Assembly: GCA_025455665.1 (NCBI GenBank)
Contig: JALOMC010000248.1
Coordinates: 1 to 6,264 of the forward strand
DNA from: Chitinophagaceae bacterium
GTDB taxonomy: Bacteria; Bacteroidota; Bacteroidia; Chitinophagales; Chitinophagaceae
Length of the DNA stretch: 6,264 bases
Direction: 5' to 3'
In this document: in pieces, positions 6,167 through 6,264 of the stretch
How the letters are laid out: the number at the start of each line of letters is the position of its first letter
Numbering within the stretch: position 1 is the first letter of the stretch
Notes under the pieces: generated by a model
Told to the model about the DNA's origin: nothing
What the model saw: only the letters and a program-made list of their open reading frames with translations
Database searches by the model: none
Made by a program: the position numbers and the translations under genes

Positions 6167-6264
6167 ATGTACTTTTTGCAAGTAGTAAGTGATACTGCAC
6201 AGGCCGCGGCCCAGCAATTAGCAGCCGGTGCCAAAAGCATCAATTTGTGGGACCTGCTGGTGCA
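6167..6264 (+). CDS. Probable MotA/TolQ/ExbB proton-channel protein, N-terminus only (cut by window edge)
   Basis: ATG at 6167 opens a frame that stays open to the window end (32 codons plus two bases). The visible peptide runs MYFLQVVSDTAQAAAQQ, a short alanine- and glycine-containing linker, then SINLWDLLV. Bacteroidota MotA/TolQ/ExbB proteins commonly start this way: a short hydrophobic lead, an alanine-rich stretch, then a (S/N)LWDLL-type entry into the first membrane helix. The channel, with an ExbD/TolR partner, uses the proton gradient to drive TonB at outer-membrane receptors, or Tol for envelope integrity. The conserved helices lie outside the window, so the call rests on the start alone. 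A different inner-membrane protein remains possible. Confidence 0.55.
   Translation, partial: MYFLQVVSDTAQAAAQQLAAGAKSINLWDLLV

Overview
The window looks like chromosomal DNA from a Bacteroidota bacterium, most likely of the Chitinophagaceae/Sphingobacteriia type. The evidence is a SusC-like outer-membrane beta-barrel protein with a carboxypeptidase-regulatory-like N-terminal domain, a Bacteroidota-style SSS sodium symporter with a long inserted coil, the absence of clear Shine-Dalgarno sequences, and one site resembling the Bacteroidota promoter (TTTG, a spacer of about 19 bases, TAnnTTTG). The assignment below phylum level is inference.

Left part (1-753). This stretch is AT-rich (roughly 30% GC in lines counted by eye, against roughly 55-58% further right). 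It holds the 3' end of an unrecognised protein (2-325). Next comes a short signal-peptide-bearing fragment that hits a stop after 36 codons and seems to continue briefly in another frame (374-527), probably a gene remnant. About 225 bases with no convincing gene follow (528-753), holding a hairpin and a weak candidate promoter.

Centre (754-5065). Four same-strand genes are packed like one transcription unit. They are a 50-residue two-helix membrane protein and a 37-residue single-helix membrane protein, overlapping by four bases (ATGA), then 15 bases further on an SSS-family sodium:solute symporter, and 8 bases after that an 804-residue outer-membrane beta-barrel protein of the TonB-receptor-like OMP_b-brl_3 type. 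The layout suggests that one substrate or pathway is served at both membranes, with the small proteins as possible accessory subunits of the symporter. No enzyme or binding protein in the window reveals the substrate.

Right part (5066-6264). A 54-base gap with a good Bacteroidota promoter candidate leads into a 310-residue SPFH/band-7 (stomatin/prohibitin-like) membrane protein. After a 114-base gap with an imperfect stem-loop comes the first 32 codons of what looks like a MotA/TolQ/ExbB proton-channel protein, cut by the window edge. ExbB-type proteins energise TonB-dependent outer-membrane proteins, so this gene may be functionally related to the barrel protein, though the link is only positional.

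The most interesting points are the two tiny coupled membrane genes ahead of the symporter, and the symporter itself. Its helix that should carry part of a sodium site appears shortened just after the inserted coil, and one usual serine position reads as glycine. I found no defence system, CRISPR array, RNA gene or complete mobile element.
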